Shown: one piece after another, positions 28,240 to 38,509 of the stretch | Layout: every line of letters starts with the position of its first letter | How positions within the stretch are numbered: position 1 is the stretch's first letter | Assembly (NCBI RefSeq): GCF_021365465.1 | Contig: NZ_CP089932.1 | Span: 1,364,001 to 1,428,000, forward strand | Reading direction: 5' to 3' | Source: Erwinia tracheiphila | GTDB taxonomy: Bacteria > Pseudomonadota > Gammaproteobacteria > Enterobacterales > Enterobacteriaceae | Length of the DNA: 64,000 bases | Program-made: the position numbers and the translations under genes | The notes under the pieces: model-generated | Database searches by the model: none | What the model saw: only the letters and a program-made list of their open reading frames with translations | Told to the model about the DNA's origin: nothing

Positions 28240-29064
28240 ATGAACATGCAGCTTCATTTTTTAGGAACAGCAGCTTCAGAGGGAATTCCCAATCCCTATT
28301 GTTCCTGTGATTTATGTGAGAAAACGCGGATTATTGGTGGGAAAGATATCCGCACGCGTTCTTCTGTAATTATTGATGACGTTATGCAAATCGATATATC
28401 TCCTGAATACAGTTATCAGTTGATGCGTGATACTGTGGATGCCAGAAAAATAACGAATTTATTTTTTACGCATACTCATCCTGATCATTTCAATGTTGGA
28501 GAGCTTTACAGCCGGATGGAAGGGTTTGGTCACAATATTACCCACCCATTGAAAGTACATGGTAATGATATTGCTATAGGGAAATGTGCTCAACTTCTTG
28601 AAAATTACAGTGACGAGCGTTTTATACTCAATAAGATCATACCTTTTAATGATGTGGAAATCGATGGTTATACTATTACACCACTACTGGCAAATCATGC
28701 AGTATGGGAGTTTTGTTATGTTTATTTAATAAAAAAAGGAAACAAGGCAATATTTTATGGTCATGATTCGGGTTGGTTTCCCGAGTTGACATGGCAATAT
28801 CTTGATGGAAAAAAAATAGATCTTTTAGTTTTGGAATGCACAATAGGAAGTAATGGTAACAGTAAAACTAATGGACATATGAGTTTTGAAACAATTATTG
28901 AAGTCAAAAAGAAAATGATATCCATGGGTTGTTTGAATGAGTGTAGTAAAATAATTCTCTCGCATATTTCACATAATGTCAAAATGACCCATTCTGAAAT
29001 TAATGAAAAAATGAAACCGCACGGAATATGCATTGCACACGATGGATTGAAAATTAATCTGTAG
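28240..29064 (+). CDS. PhnP-like metallo-beta-lactamase-fold phosphodiesterase
   Basis: 274 residues. Starts MNMQLHFLGTAASEGIPNP. Has a Cys cluster (YCSCDLCEKTR) like the structural zinc site of PhnP and the metal motif HTHPDH in FFTHTHPDHFNVG, with further ligands in YGHDSGW and the C-terminal LSHISHN. PhnP cleaves 5-phosphoribosyl 1,2-cyclic phosphate in phosphonate use; no phn genes are nearby. First gene of an operon with the MFS gene (14-base gap). A cytoplasmic cyclic-phosphate or similar phosphodiesterase is likely; the substrate is unknown. Confidence 0.75.
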   Translation: MNMQLHFLGTAASEGIPNPYCSCDLCEKTRIIGGKDIRTRSSVIIDDVMQIDISPEYSYQLMRDTVDARKITNLFFTHTHPDHFNVGELYSRMEGFGHNITHPLKVHGNDIAIGKCAQLLENYSDERFILNKIIPFNDVEIDGYTITPLLANHAVWEFCYVYLIKKGNKAIFYGHDSGWFPELTWQYLDGKKIDLLVLECTIGSNGNSKTNGHMSFETIIEVKKKMISMGCLNECSKIILSHISHNVKMTHSEINEKMKPHGICIAHDGLKINL

Positions 29065-29078
29065 AAGGAAAAATCTAT

Positions 29079-30293
29079 ATGGAATTTAAAAAAACGCCAC
29101 GGCTTTTTATTATGATGTATGCTCAGTACTTTGTGCAAGGGGCCTGGAATATGACGATGGGTCTGGTATTAAGCACTTATGGTATGTCAGAAATTATTGG
29201 CACAGCTTATGGTATGTTAGGTTTGGCGACAATACTTTCACCACTGATCATAGGTATGATAGCAGACAGATTTTTTTGTTCTCAAAAAGTAATGGCAGTG
29301 TTGCATTTAGTCAACGCCGGGATTTTATTATTGACACCCCAATATATCATCGCTCATAACGATGTAATGTTTTTGGTTATGGTTTTTATCGTTGGGCTGC
29401 TTTTCTACCCTACAGCTGCATTAGCTAACAGTATAAGTTTTTGCCACGTCAGTGGTGTTAAGACCTTTCCAATTATACGTGTGTTTGGCACTTTCGGATT
29501 TATGTCAATAGGTTTTATACTCGGACAGTTTGGCTTCTCTGGAAGCATAATGACATGGTATATTGCGAGTTTTTCGGGTGCATGTCTTGGGCTGTACTGT
29601 TTGACGTTGCCTGATACACCGCCTAAAGCGAAAGGAGAAAAATTTAAAATTAATGACCTGCTTTGTCTTGATGCATTATTGCTTTTTAAAGACAGAAATT
29701 TCAGTATTTTCATGCTATCAACATTTGTACTTATGATCCCGAAAACAGCATATTCTGCTTATATACCCGTTTTTCTCAAATCATTGGGATTTGATAATGC
29801 GGCAACTATGCTGCAAGTCGGTACCGTATTTGAGATTATTTTTATGTTTGTACTTGCATTCTCTCTGATGAAATTTGGTTTTAAGAGAGTTATTTTATTG
29901 GGGGCGATCTGCTGGATTATAAGATGTTTGCTTCTGTCTCACTCAGCAATGGATAATAATATAGCCTATGTTTTAATTGCCTTGATGTTGCAAAGCTTTT
30001 GCTGGGATTTTTTCTTTACTGCGGGAGATATTTTTGTTAACAGCAAGGCTGGTGAGAAAATTAAAGCACAGGCGCAGAGTTTACGTTTTATTATATCGAA
30101 CGGAATTGGTTTAATGTTTGCTTCCACCGTCTGTGGAAAAATATTCAACAGCACAGTAACATTGACTGATTCTCAGTCTCTATTGCAATGGAAAACATTT
30201 TGGTTATATCCTATGGTAATTGCGGCAGTTGTTTCTGTGGCTTTCTTCATTTTTTTCAGGGATGAGCCGAAAACAGACTTTCCAGAGCAGTAA
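29079..30293 (+). CDS. MFS transporter, nucleoside:H+ symporter (NupG-like) family
   Basis: 404 residues, about 12 membrane helices. The N-terminus (FIMMYAQYFVQGAWNMTMG) and GMLGLATILSPLIIGMIADR follow the NupG/XapB/YegT pattern. Co-directional and 14 bases after the PhnP-like gene, so the two likely act together: import of a nucleoside-like or phosphodiester compound, then hydrolysis. The divergent LacI-SBP protein is the probable regulator. The exact substrate cannot be told. Confidence 0.8.
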   Translation: MEFKKTPRLFIMMYAQYFVQGAWNMTMGLVLSTYGMSEIIGTAYGMLGLATILSPLIIGMIADRFFCSQKVMAVLHLVNAGILLLTPQYIIAHNDVMFLVMVFIVGLLFYPTAALANSISFCHVSGVKTFPIIRVFGTFGFMSIGFILGQFGFSGSIMTWYIASFSGACLGLYCLTLPDTPPKAKGEKFKINDLLCLDALLLFKDRNFSIFMLSTFVLMIPKTAYSAYIPVFLKSLGFDNAATMLQVGTVFEIIFMFVLAFSLMKFGFKRVILLGAICWIIRCLLLSHSAMDNNIAYVLIALMLQSFCWDFFFTAGDIFVNSKAGEKIKAQAQSLRFIISNGIGLMFASTVCGKIFNSTVTLTDSQSLLQWKTFWLYPMVIAAVVSVAFFIFFRDEPKTDFPEQ

Positions 30294-30420
30294 AAATATT
30301 TGTAGTAAAATATTAGTGTTGGGGCTTTTAATTTGTAGTGCAATATATAAATAATACACTATCCAATTAAGTTTTTATGCTGCATTACAAGGAGTATTGA
30401 CTTGGGAGAGCTTTGTTTTG

Positions 30421-31131
30421 ATGGAACAGTACTTTTATACTCTTTTCAGTTTTTCAGAGTTCTGGAATGCAATTTTAAAATTCAGTGCATCTTTCATTTT
30501 GGGTGCTATCATTGGCTGGGAGAGGGAGTCGAAGAATAAGCCCGTTGGAATTAAAACCTGTATCATTATTTCTGTTGCCAGTTGTTTATTAACTCAAGTA
30601 TCAATTCAGTCGGCTGAGTATTATGCTGAAATGTCATCTAATATTCGCACAGACCCCATGAGACTTGCTGCCCAGGTCATTAGTGGCGTGGGCTTTCTTG
30701 GCGCAGGTGTCATTATGCACAAAGAGGGGGATGGTATTTCAGGTTTGACGACTGCTGCCATGGTATGGGCTTCTGCTGGTGTGGGTATCGCTTGTGGCTC
30801 AACTTTTTATCTTTATGCGCTGATGGGAACGGTGTTGTTTTTGTTCGCAATAAGATTCAGTTCTGCTCTTGCCCGTTTCAGGCTGACTGACGGACATATT
30901 CACCGGGCATCCGTTCATTTAGTTATTCTTGACAGGAATACCATTCCGTTAGTTTTTTCTATAATGCATGATAAAAGTTGCTACATTGATAATCTCAATA
31001 TTATCGATGGTAAGAAAGAAAAAATAATAATGAATATGAGGCTTTCAACCAGGAAAAAACTCACGGTTTTTAGCCTGTACTCCACGCTAAAAGATATTGA
31101 TGGTGTTTATTCCGTTGCACTTGACAGATAA
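30421..31131 (+). CDS. MgtC/SapB-family inner-membrane protein
   Basis: 236 residues from the ATG at 30421; an upstream TTG at 30397 lies too close to the GGAG to be preferred. Family signatures: FILGAIIGWERESKNKPVGI, then IRTDPMRLAAQVISGVGFLG and AGVIMHKEGDGISGLTTAA. Four to five membrane helices precede a soluble C-terminal domain (about 155-236) like the ACT-like domain of MgtC. MgtC proteins help bacteria at low Mg2+ and inside hosts by acting on the F-ATPase and other targets. Same strand as the MFS gene but 127 bases away. AT-rich, part of the island. Confidence 0.85.
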   Translation: MEQYFYTLFSFSEFWNAILKFSASFILGAIIGWERESKNKPVGIKTCIIISVASCLLTQVSIQSAEYYAEMSSNIRTDPMRLAAQVISGVGFLGAGVIMHKEGDGISGLTTAAMVWASAGVGIACGSTFYLYALMGTVLFLFAIRFSSALARFRLTDGHIHRASVHLVILDRNTIPLVFSIMHDKSCYIDNLNIIDGKKEKIIMNMRLSTRKKLTVFSLYSTLKDIDGVYSVALDR

Positions 31132-31671
31132 GTCATTAAAAACTTCAGGTGCTCAAAACTATTGTCAGGTTAATTTTATATATGGAAAGGGAGGGCGGTT
31201 TCTATATTTCTTCTTGCCTGAAATGAGTGAGTGGTTGTACAGGTTTTATCGTCAGTGAGTTTTCCAAAAGAGCCGCGGCATGGTTGTTTTCAATGTGTGG
31301 CTGAAATGGTTCTTATAAGAACCGATTATGGTTAATTCACGGATGTGCGGACGAGTGCGGAGTTTGTCACAATTGTGTGCGCTGCTGAATTTCAATTTGG
31401 TTTGCTGTGAATAATTTATCACTGAAGCCTTTATCGCACTCATTTCGCCGCGTTTACCTAGCTTTTGCAGATAAGCAAACCCCGTACAGATGACACAATT
31501 AAAATAATGCCACTCAGATCCGGCGATCCAAATTGTTGCAAAATAAGCAGATATTGAAAAATTTGTAAAATATCTCATAGGCAAGCCCGGCGATGCACCC
31601 TATAATCTGCGCCATTTTCCGAGCCGGAGAGCTTTCTTACCGGTCACATACGATGTCAAACAGAGGTCCAA
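31132..31671. other. Island edge / ndk upstream region without a convincing gene
   Basis: Base composition rises toward the backbone value. A 110-codon minus-strand frame (31252-31584) has no recognisable domain and poor context, so I do not call it. CTATAATCTGCG near 31600 could be the ndk -10. Confidence 0.5.
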
Positions 31672-32103
31672 ATGACTATTGAACGTACATTTTCTATCGT
31701 AAAACCGAACGCGGTGGCAAAAAACGTGATTGGTGCCATCTTCAATCGTTTCGAAAGCGCAGGCTTCAGGATTGTTGGTAGCAAAATGCTTCACCTCAGC
31801 AAAGAGCAGGCTGAAGGTTTCTATGCAGAACACCAGGGGAAGCCTTTTTTCGACGGTCTTGTCGAATTTATGACCTCCGGCCCCGTTGTGGTTTCTGTGC
31901 TTGAAGGCGAGAACGCCGTACAGCGTCATCGTGACCTGATGGGTGAGACCAACCCTGCTAATGCTTTGGCCGGTACGCTGCGTGCTGACTATGCCGACAG
32001 CTTTACAGAAAACGCGACCCATGGTTCAGATTCCGCTGAATCTGCTGCCCGTGAAATCGCTTACTTCTTCGGCGAAGGTGAAGTTTGCCCGCGCACCCGC
32101 TAA
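31672..32103 (+). CDS. ndk: Nucleoside diphosphate kinase
   Basis: 143 residues, as in E. coli. Transfers the gamma-phosphate between NTPs and NDPs through a phospho-His in [14 protein letters not shown]-terminal signature [18 protein letters not shown]. Complete, with the ribosome site AGAGG before ATG. First backbone gene after the island. Confidence 0.97.
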   Translation: MTIERTFSIVKPNAVAKNVIGAIFNRFESAGFRIVGSKMLHLSKEQAEGFYAEHQGKPFFDGLVEFMTSGPVVVSVLEGENAVQRHRDLMGETNPANALAGTLRADYADSFTENATHGSDSAESAAREIAYFFGEGEVCPRTR

Positions 32104-32341
32104 TTTGCGGGCGGGCAGGTTGGGGACGTGCTTACAAATTATTTTGTTAGTATGCTTTAATCCGTTCTGCCAGACCTGTAGAATGCAGGCCCCTGAGTAA
32201 GAGCGCTTTCTCAGGGGCGTTCCAATTATATCTGACGTGTTAATCCGCAGTGGCCAAAAGCAGCTTTACGCTGTTTTGACGCCTTTAAATATGTACTCTT
32301 CCCCAGTGCCATAACGTGTAACAACGAGGCCAGAGAAAATT

Positions 32342-33517
32342 ATGTCTGAACACAACGTGACTTCATCGTCTGCTCCCTCTGCCATTGCCGTGGCTGAAGC
32401 TAAAAAAGAAAAAATCAATTTACTCGATCTGAATCGCCAGCAAATGCGCGAATTTTTCGTCAGCCTGGGTGAGAAACCTTTTCGTGCCGATCAGGTAATG
32501 AAGTGGATTTACCATTACTGTTGTGATGATTTCGATCAAATGACCGACATTAATAAGGTTTTTCGCGGCAAGCTGAAAGCACTGGCTGAAATCCGTGCTC
32601 CGGAAGTGGCGGAAGAACAGCGTTCTGCGGATGGCACTATTAAGTGGGCTATTTCGGTCGGTGGACAGCAGGTTGAAACCGTTTATATTCCGGAAAAAGA
32701 TCGTGCCACACTGTGCGTCTCCTCACAGGTTGGTTGTGCGCTGGAATGCAAATTTTGCTCGACGGCCCAGCAGGGGTTCAACCGTAATTTGCGCGTATCA
32801 GAGATCATCGGCCAAGTCTGGCGTGCCGCTAAAATTATTGGGGCGTCAAAGATTACCGGACAGCGCCCGATTACGAATGTTGTCATGATGGGAATGGGGG
32901 AGCCGCTGCTAAATCTCAATAATGTCGTACCGGCAATGGAAATCATGCTCGACGATTTTGGTTTTGGTCTGTCCAAACGTCGTGTGACACTGTCTACTTC
33001 CGGCGTCGTTCCCGCGCTGGACAAACTTGGTGATGTTATTGACGTGGCGTTGGCCATCTCTTTACATGCACCAAATGACACAATACGTGATGAAATCGTT
33101 CCTATTAATAAAAAATACAATATTGCGACTTTTCTGGATGCCGTCAGCCGTTACATTGCGAAATCGAATGCAAATCAGGGACGTGTGACCATTGAGTATG
33201 TGATGCTTGACCATGTCAATGACAGCACGGATAACGCCCATGAACTTGCGGCTTTACTGAAGGATACGCCCTGCAAAATCAATCTGATTCCCTGGAACCC
33301 CTTCCCCGGCGCACCTTACGGACGCAGCTCGAACAGTCGTATCGATCGTTTCTCTAAAGTATTGATGGATTATGGTTTTACTACTATTGTGCGTAAGACT
33401 CGCGGTGATGATATTGATGCAGCCTGTGGGCAGCTTGCTGGTGAGGTCATTGATCGTACCCGGCGGACAATGCGTAAAAAAATGGCTGGTGAGCCGATTT
33501 CTGTGAAAGCGCTCTGA
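32342..33517 (+). CDS. rlmN: 23S rRNA (A2503-C2)/tRNA (A37-C2) methyltransferase RlmN
   Basis: 391 residues. Radical SAM enzyme with the cluster motif [14 protein letters not shown], preceded by SQVGC. N-terminal accessory domain ([18 protein letters not shown]) and the C-terminal catalytic Cys region ([15 protein letters not shown]). It depends on a [4Fe-4S] cluster, so it is an Fe-S client in a genome missing the isc scaffold genes at their usual place. Complete. Confidence 0.97.
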   Translation: MSEHNVTSSSAPSAIAVAEAKKEKINLLDLNRQQMREFFVSLGEKPFRADQVMKWIYHYCCDDFDQMTDINKVFRGKLKALAEIRAPEVAEEQRSADGTIKWAISVGGQQVETVYIPEKDRATLCVSSQVGCALECKFCSTAQQGFNRNLRVSEIIGQVWRAAKIIGASKITGQRPITNVVMMGMGEPLLNLNNVVPAMEIMLDDFGFGLSKRRVTLSTSGVVPALDKLGDVIDVALAISLHAPNDTIRDEIVPINKKYNIATFLDAVSRYIAKSNANQGRVTIEYVMLDHVNDSTDNAHELAALLKDTPCKINLIPWNPFPGAPYGRSSNSRIDRFSKVLMDYGFTTIVRKTRGDDIDAACGQLAGEVIDRTRRTMRKKMAGEPISVKAL

Positions 33518-33599
33518 GAGCTTTATTTTTGATCGGAGCGTGGCTGTTTCTCTTGATTTGTTTGCCGTAGAGTAAGGCGCAATCTAATCAGGAGGCAGT

Positions 33600-34337
33600 A
33601 TGGGAAAAGGATTTCTGGCTGGGCTGGCATTATTGCTCAGTGCATGCAGCCAGTCACGACAACATCATCAGCTGGCCTTAACAAGGCTGCAACTTGGTCT
33701 TGCTTATCTGGACCGTAGCGAGTTGGAGTCAGCAGGGCGCAATCTGGGTGAGGCTATGCGGCTCTCACCTGATGATTACCGCACTTATCTGGCGATGGCG
33801 CGTTATCAGGAAAGGTTGGGGCACGAGGATACAGCGCAAAGGTATTATCAACATGCGTTACGGCTGGCAGGAAGCAACCACGATGTAATCAATAATTACG
33901 GTGCGTTTCTCTGTCGTTTAGGGCAGTATGATGCGGCCCAGCGGCAGTTCAGCCGCGCCGCAGAATTATCTGCAAACGATAGCCGGGCCGATGTGTTAGA
34001 AGTGTTAGAAAATGCCGGATACTGCTACCTTCGTGCCGGAAACAGGCAAGAGGCTGAAGTGGCGCTGATTAAGGCGACGCGTAATGATCCGCATAAAGGT
34101 CAAATGCTCCTGGCAGAAGCCGAAAGGCGATTTGAAAATAATGAGCGCGATAGTCCGCTGCTCCTTTTAAAAATTTATCAACACAACTTTCCTGCCAGTG
34201 CAGAAAGTCTGTGGCTAGAGATTCGCTTCGCCGCGCAGGCCAGGCATCCTGAAGGCGTCATGCAGGCAGGGGAGCAGCTGGCGCGAAATTTTCCACAATC
34301 GATACAGTACCTGCACTTTTTAGCTAATGAATACTGA
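33600..34337 (+). CDS. pilW: TPR lipoprotein PilW/PilF
   Basis: 245 residues. Short signal peptide with lipobox LLLSACSQ, then tetratricopeptide repeats ([53 protein letters not shown]). Pilotin for type IV pilus secretin assembly in Pseudomonas and Neisseria. In enterobacteria the gene sits before rodZ and its role is less clear. It overlaps rodZ by 11 bases. Complete. Confidence 0.9.
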   Translation: MGKGFLAGLALLLSACSQSRQHHQLALTRLQLGLAYLDRSELESAGRNLGEAMRLSPDDYRTYLAMARYQERLGHEDTAQRYYQHALRLAGSNHDVINNYGAFLCRLGQYDAAQRQFSRAAELSANDSRADVLEVLENAGYCYLRAGNRQEAEVALIKATRNDPHKGQMLLAEAERRFENNERDSPLLLLKIYQHNFPASAESLWLEIRFAAQARHPEGVMQAGEQLARNFPQSIQYLHFLANEY

Positions 34338-35328
34338 AGCCATTCAAGACAAATCATTACCAAACTCAACGGGCCAGCGCTTGCGGGATGCTCGTGAAAA
34401 AATGGGTCTGACTCAGCAAAATGTAGCCGAGCGCCTGTGCCTGAAACTTTCTACCGTGCGGGACATTGAGGAAGATAAATCGCCGACAGAACTGGCATCG
34501 ACCTTTCTGCGTGGCTACATTCGTTCCTATGCACGTCTGGTTCACGTACCTGAGGAGGAGCTGCTGCCAATGATGGCGAAGCAGACCCCTGTCCGTGCAG
34601 CAAAGGTGCAGCCAATGCGAGGATTTTCGCTGGGTAAGCGCCGTAAAAAACGCGATGGCTGGCTGATGACCCTCACTTGGTTGGTGTTTATTGTTGTACT
34701 GGGACTAACCGGAGCGTGGTGGTGGCAAAATTATAAGGCAGCTCAGGACGATATTGCTTCCATGGCAGAACAAAATTCAGCCAGTCGGGGCGACGGCCAG
34801 CCTGTTTCTCTGACTGACAGCAGCAGCACTGACAGGTCACCTGCTGTACAGACGGCACCAGCGCAAACTACCCCGGCAGGCGCGCCTTCAGCACGGACAG
34901 AAAACGCTCCTTCCACTTCACCAGCAGCCTCCGCGAATAGTCCTGCTCCCTCCGCAAGCACGACTCAGCCGTCCGGTAACGAGCAGCCCACGGGTGCTTC
35001 GTCAGCACAGGTCCCCACTGAAAGCCAGGCAGCTCCATCCATGCCAACGGCCGCTGCTGGCGTTAGCGCGCCTGCTGTGGATGCCACGGCATTGATTATG
35101 AATTTCACAAAAGATTGCTGGCTGGAAGTGAGTGATGCATCGGGTAAGAAGTTGTTTAGCGGAATGCAGCGTAGCGGTGGCAAACTCAGCCTGAACGGCA
35201 CCGCGCCTTATCATGTAAAAATTGGTGCACCTTCCGCCGTGCAGATTCAGTATCAGGGACAGCCAGTGGACCTGAGTCGTTTTATCCGTTCAAACCAGGT
35301 TGCCCGTCTGACCGTTGGTGGGCATTAA
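34327..35328 (+). CDS. rodZ: Cytoskeletal cell-shape protein RodZ
   Basis: 333 residues (E. coli 337). N-terminal Cro/C1-like helix-turn-helix ([19 protein letters not shown]) that binds MreB, a membrane helix near residues 110-132 ([20 protein letters not shown]), a long Pro/Ser/Thr/Ala-rich periplasmic linker, and a C-terminal beta domain ([20 protein letters not shown]). Links MreB to the elongasome. Complete. Confidence 0.96.
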   Translation: MNTEAIQDKSLPNSTGQRLRDAREKMGLTQQNVAERLCLKLSTVRDIEEDKSPTELASTFLRGYIRSYARLVHVPEEELLPMMAKQTPVRAAKVQPMRGFSLGKRRKKRDGWLMTLTWLVFIVVLGLTGAWWWQNYKAAQDDIASMAEQNSASRGDGQPVSLTDSSSTDRSPAVQTAPAQTTPAGAPSARTENAPSTSPAASANSPAPSASTTQPSGNEQPTGASSAQVPTESQAAPSMPTAAAGVSAPAVDATALIMNFTKDCWLEVSDASGKKLFSGMQRSGGKLSLNGTAPYHVKIGAPSAVQIQYQGQPVDLSRFIRSNQVARLTVGGH

Positions 35329-35365
35329 TATCGCTGTTGGTCGCGGGTAATTTCGGAGAAAGAAT

Positions 35366-36487
35366 ATGCATAATGAAGCACCCATCACCCGTCGCAAATC
35401 GAAACGTATTTACGTCGGCAAGGTGCCTGTGGGCGACGGTGCACCCATCGCCGTCCAGTCAATGACGAATACGCGAACAACGGATGTTGACGCGACGGTC
35501 AGGCAAATCAAAGCGCTGGAGCGCGTCGGCGTGGATATTGTCCGCGTGTCGGTTCCCACTATGGATGCTGCGGAAGCTTTTCACCTGATTAAGCAACAGG
35601 TTGACGTTCCTTTGGTTGCCGATATTCATTTTGATTATCGTATTGCTCTGAAAGTGGCTGAATATGGCGTGGATTGTCTGCGGATCAACCCCGGTAATAT
35701 CGGTAATGAAGAGCGTATCCGCCAGGTCGTGGATTGTGCCCGCTATAATAACATTCCCATCCGTATCGGCGTAAATGCCGGGTCCCTGGAAAAGGATTTA
35801 CAGGAAAAATATGGCGAGCCAACCCCTCAGGCATTGCTCGAATCCGCGATGCGCCATGTAGATCATCTTGATCGCCTTAACTTTGACCAGTTCAAAGTCA
35901 GCGTCAAAGCGTCCGATGTCTTTCTTGCGGTAGAATCGTACCGCCTTCTGGCAAAGCAAATCGATCAGCCGCTGCACCTTGGTATCACTGAAGCGGGGGG
36001 GGCACGGGCGGGATCGGTTAAGTCTGCCATCGGTCTTGGGTTGCTTTTATCGGAAGGGATTGGCGATACGCTGCGCATTTCTCTGGCCGCCGATCCGGTT
36101 GAAGAGGTAAAAGTAGGTTTTGATATCCTGAAGTCACTGCGTATTCGCTCACGGGGTATCAATTTTATTGCTTGTCCCACCTGTTCCCGCCAGGAGTTCG
36201 ATGTTATCGGCACGGTAAATGAGCTTGAACAGCGGCTGGAAGATATTATCACGCCTATGGATGTTTCTATCATCGGCTGCGTGGTAAACGGGCCGGGTGA
36301 GGCCCTGGTCTCCACCCTCGGCGTGACGGGCAGTAATAAGAAAAGTGGTTTCTATGAAGACGGCGTGCGCCTTCGCGAGCGTCTTGACAATCATGACATG
36401 ATTGACCAACTTGAGGCGCGCATCCGTGCCAAAGCCGCGATGATGGACCAATCGCGACGCATTGATGTTCAGCAGGTTGAAAAATAA
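35366..36487 (+). CDS. ispG: 4-hydroxy-3-methylbut-2-enyl diphosphate synthase
   Basis: 373 residues. Penultimate step of the MEP isoprenoid pathway, using a [4Fe-4S] cluster. TIM-barrel half ([18 protein letters not shown], in the IAVQSMTNT context) and C-terminal cluster domain with ligands in [11 protein letters not shown] and [10 protein letters not shown]. Essential Fe-S enzyme, so another cluster assembly system must supply it here. Complete; 38 bases after rodZ. Confidence 0.97.
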   Translation: MHNEAPITRRKSKRIYVGKVPVGDGAPIAVQSMTNTRTTDVDATVRQIKALERVGVDIVRVSVPTMDAAEAFHLIKQQVDVPLVADIHFDYRIALKVAEYGVDCLRINPGNIGNEERIRQVVDCARYNNIPIRIGVNAGSLEKDLQEKYGEPTPQALLESAMRHVDHLDRLNFDQFKVSVKASDVFLAVESYRLLAKQIDQPLHLGITEAGGARAGSVKSAIGLGLLLSEGIGDTLRISLAADPVEEVKVGFDILKSLRIRSRGINFIACPTCSRQEFDVIGTVNELEQRLEDIITPMDVSIIGCVVNGPGEALVSTLGVTGSNKKSGFYEDGVRLRERLDNHDMIDQLEARIRAKAAMMDQSRRIDVQQVEK

Positions 36488-36539
36488 TCGGGCAGCTGGC
36501 TCTCCCGCCTCTGTCCAATCCATATTGTGAGAACATGTA

Positions 36540-37829
36540 GTGGCAAAAAATATTCAGGCAATTCGTGGCATGAACGATTATCTGCCAGCAGATACCGCAG
36601 TCTGGCAACGTATTGAACAAATCCTAAGACAGGTGCTGGCCAGCTATGGTTACAGTGAAATCCGCCTGCCCATCGCAGAACAAACCTCGTTATTCAAACG
36701 CGCAATCGGAGAAGTCACCGATGTGGTTGAAAAAGAAATGTACACCTTTGACGATCGTAATGGCGAAAGCCTGACGCTTCGCCCGGAAGGAACAGCAGGC
36801 TGCGTGCGTGCCGGTATTGAGCACGGTTTGTTATATAACCAGGAACAACGGTTGTGGTACAGCGGCCCGATGTTTCGCTATGAGCGTCCGCAAAAGGGGC
36901 GCTATCGTCAGTTCCACCAGCTGGGGGCAGAGGTGTTTGGCCTGCAAGGGCCGGATGTTGATGCCGAAATGATCATGATGACGGCTCGCTGGTGGAAAGC
37001 GCTCGGTATTGCCGACCACATCAGTCTGGAACTTAACTCAATCGGTTCGCTTGAGGCGCGTGCCAGCTACCGTGATGCCCTGGTCGCTTTTCTTGAACGC
37101 CATCAGGATATCCTGGATGAAGACTGCAAGCGCCGCATGTACAGTAACCCATTGCGAGTACTGGACAGTAAAAATGCGCAGGTACAGGCGCTACTGAATA
37201 GTGCGCCGCAGCTATCCGATCACCTTGATGCCGATTCCCGCGAGCACTTTGCCGGCTTATGCCAATTGCTGGACGCAGCAGGAATCGTCTATACCATTAA
37301 TCAGCGTCTGGTACGCGGGCTGGATTATTACAACCGCACCGTATTCGAATGGGTCACCAGCAGCCTCGGTGCTCAGGGAACGGTCTGCGGCGGTGGCCGT
37401 TATGATGGTCTGGTTGAACAGCTGGGTGGTCGCGCGACCCCCGCCGTTGGTTTTGCCATGGGCATGGAACGACTGGTACTGCTGGTGCAGGCAGTAAACC
37501 CGGAATTTGAACCGACGCGCATTGTCGATGTCTATGTTATCGCTTCAGGGCAGGGCGTACAGTCTGCCGCAATGCAACTGGCAGAAAAACTTCGTGATGC
37601 CGATCCCCTTATAAAGTTGATGACCCATTTTGGTGGCGGCAACTTTAAAAAACAGTTTGCCCGTGCGGATAAGTGGGGAGCTCGTATCGCACTGGTGCTG
37701 GGCGAAGCAGAAGTCGCTGACGATCGGGTCGTGATCAAAGATTTACGTAATGGCGAGCAGCAGACGGTGGCGCAATGCGAAGCGCCAGCCATATTGGCTG
37801 GGTTGTTAAGTCAGGCAGCCGCTATTTAA
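36540..37829 (+). CDS. hisS: Histidyl-tRNA synthetase
   Basis: 429 residues from a GTG start ([16 protein letters not shown], the normal N-terminus). Class II synthetase: motif 2 around [16 protein letters not shown], HisA/HisB motifs [15 protein letters not shown] and [14 protein letters not shown], and a C-terminal anticodon-binding domain. Complete; followed 13 bases later by yfgM. Confidence 0.97.
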   Translation: MAKNIQAIRGMNDYLPADTAVWQRIEQILRQVLASYGYSEIRLPIAEQTSLFKRAIGEVTDVVEKEMYTFDDRNGESLTLRPEGTAGCVRAGIEHGLLYNQEQRLWYSGPMFRYERPQKGRYRQFHQLGAEVFGLQGPDVDAEMIMMTARWWKALGIADHISLELNSIGSLEARASYRDALVAFLERHQDILDEDCKRRMYSNPLRVLDSKNAQVQALLNSAPQLSDHLDADSREHFAGLCQLLDAAGIVYTINQRLVRGLDYYNRTVFEWVTSSLGAQGTVCGGGRYDGLVEQLGGRATPAVGFAMGMERLVLLVQAVNPEFEPTRIVDVYVIASGQGVQSAAMQLAEKLRDADPLIKLMTHFGGGNFKKQFARADKWGARIALVLGEAEVADDRVVIKDLRNGEQQTVAQCEAPAILAGLLSQAAAI

Positions 37830-37842
37830 GGAGAAGGTTTGC

Positions 37843-38463
37843 GTGGAAGTTTATAGCAACGAGAATGAACAGGTCGACGCGCTGAAGCGTTTCTTTGCCC
37901 AGAATGGTAAGACCCTGATTATCGGGGCAGTGATTGGTGTGGGAGCACTTGTCGGCTGGCATTATTGGAGCAGTCATCAGCAGGGCAGCAATGAGGAAGC
38001 ATCAAAAATCTATCAGCAGGTTTCCACTGCGTTAGATATCAGCAAACCTGAAACCCTGGATGCTGCCGCAAAATTTGCCAGCGAGAACAACAACACCTAT
38101 GGCGCTCTGGTATCGCTGGATCTGGCCAAACGTTATGTTGATGCTAATCAGTTAGATAAAGCCGCTGCTCAATTGCATAGCGGTCTGAAAGATACCACCG
38201 ATGCAAACCTTCAGGCCGTGTTGAATCTACGCCTGGCCCGGGTTCAGCTGCAGTTAAAGCAGCCGGACGAGGTGCTGAAAACGCTTGATGCAGTAAAAGG
38301 CGATGGATGGGCGGCAATTGTGGCGGATGTCCGTGGCGAAGCGCTTCTCAGTAAGGGCGATACCAAAGGTGCCCGCGATGCCTGGCATAAAGGCATCGAC
38401 TCTGACGCGTCTCCGACGTTAAGGGAGATGCTGCAAATGAAAATGAATAATCTCCCGGGCTAA
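37843..38463 (+). CDS. yfgM: Ancillary SecYEG translocon subunit YfgM
   Basis: 206 residues from GTG, after AAGGAGAAGG. One membrane helix near residues 23-40 (TLIIGAVIGVGALVGWHYW), then a TPR-like periplasmic domain (NLRLARVQLQLKQPDEVL). YfgM binds the SecYEG-PpiD complex and periplasmic chaperones. Located between hisS and bamB as in E. coli. Complete. Confidence 0.93.
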   Translation: MEVYSNENEQVDALKRFFAQNGKTLIIGAVIGVGALVGWHYWSSHQQGSNEEASKIYQQVSTALDISKPETLDAAAKFASENNNTYGALVSLDLAKRYVDANQLDKAAAQLHSGLKDTTDANLQAVLNLRLARVQLQLKQPDEVLKTLDAVKGDGWAAIVADVRGEALLSKGDTKGARDAWHKGIDSDASPTLREMLQMKMNNLPG

Positions 38464-38509
38464 GTCCACTTCGGGTGAAAATAGCCTCAACAGGCACAAG
38501 AGGGATTTC

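Noticed and set aside
31252..31584. 110-codon minus-strand frame upstream of ndk
   Set aside because: No domain recognised, no convincing ribosome site, and it overlaps the likely ndk promoter region.
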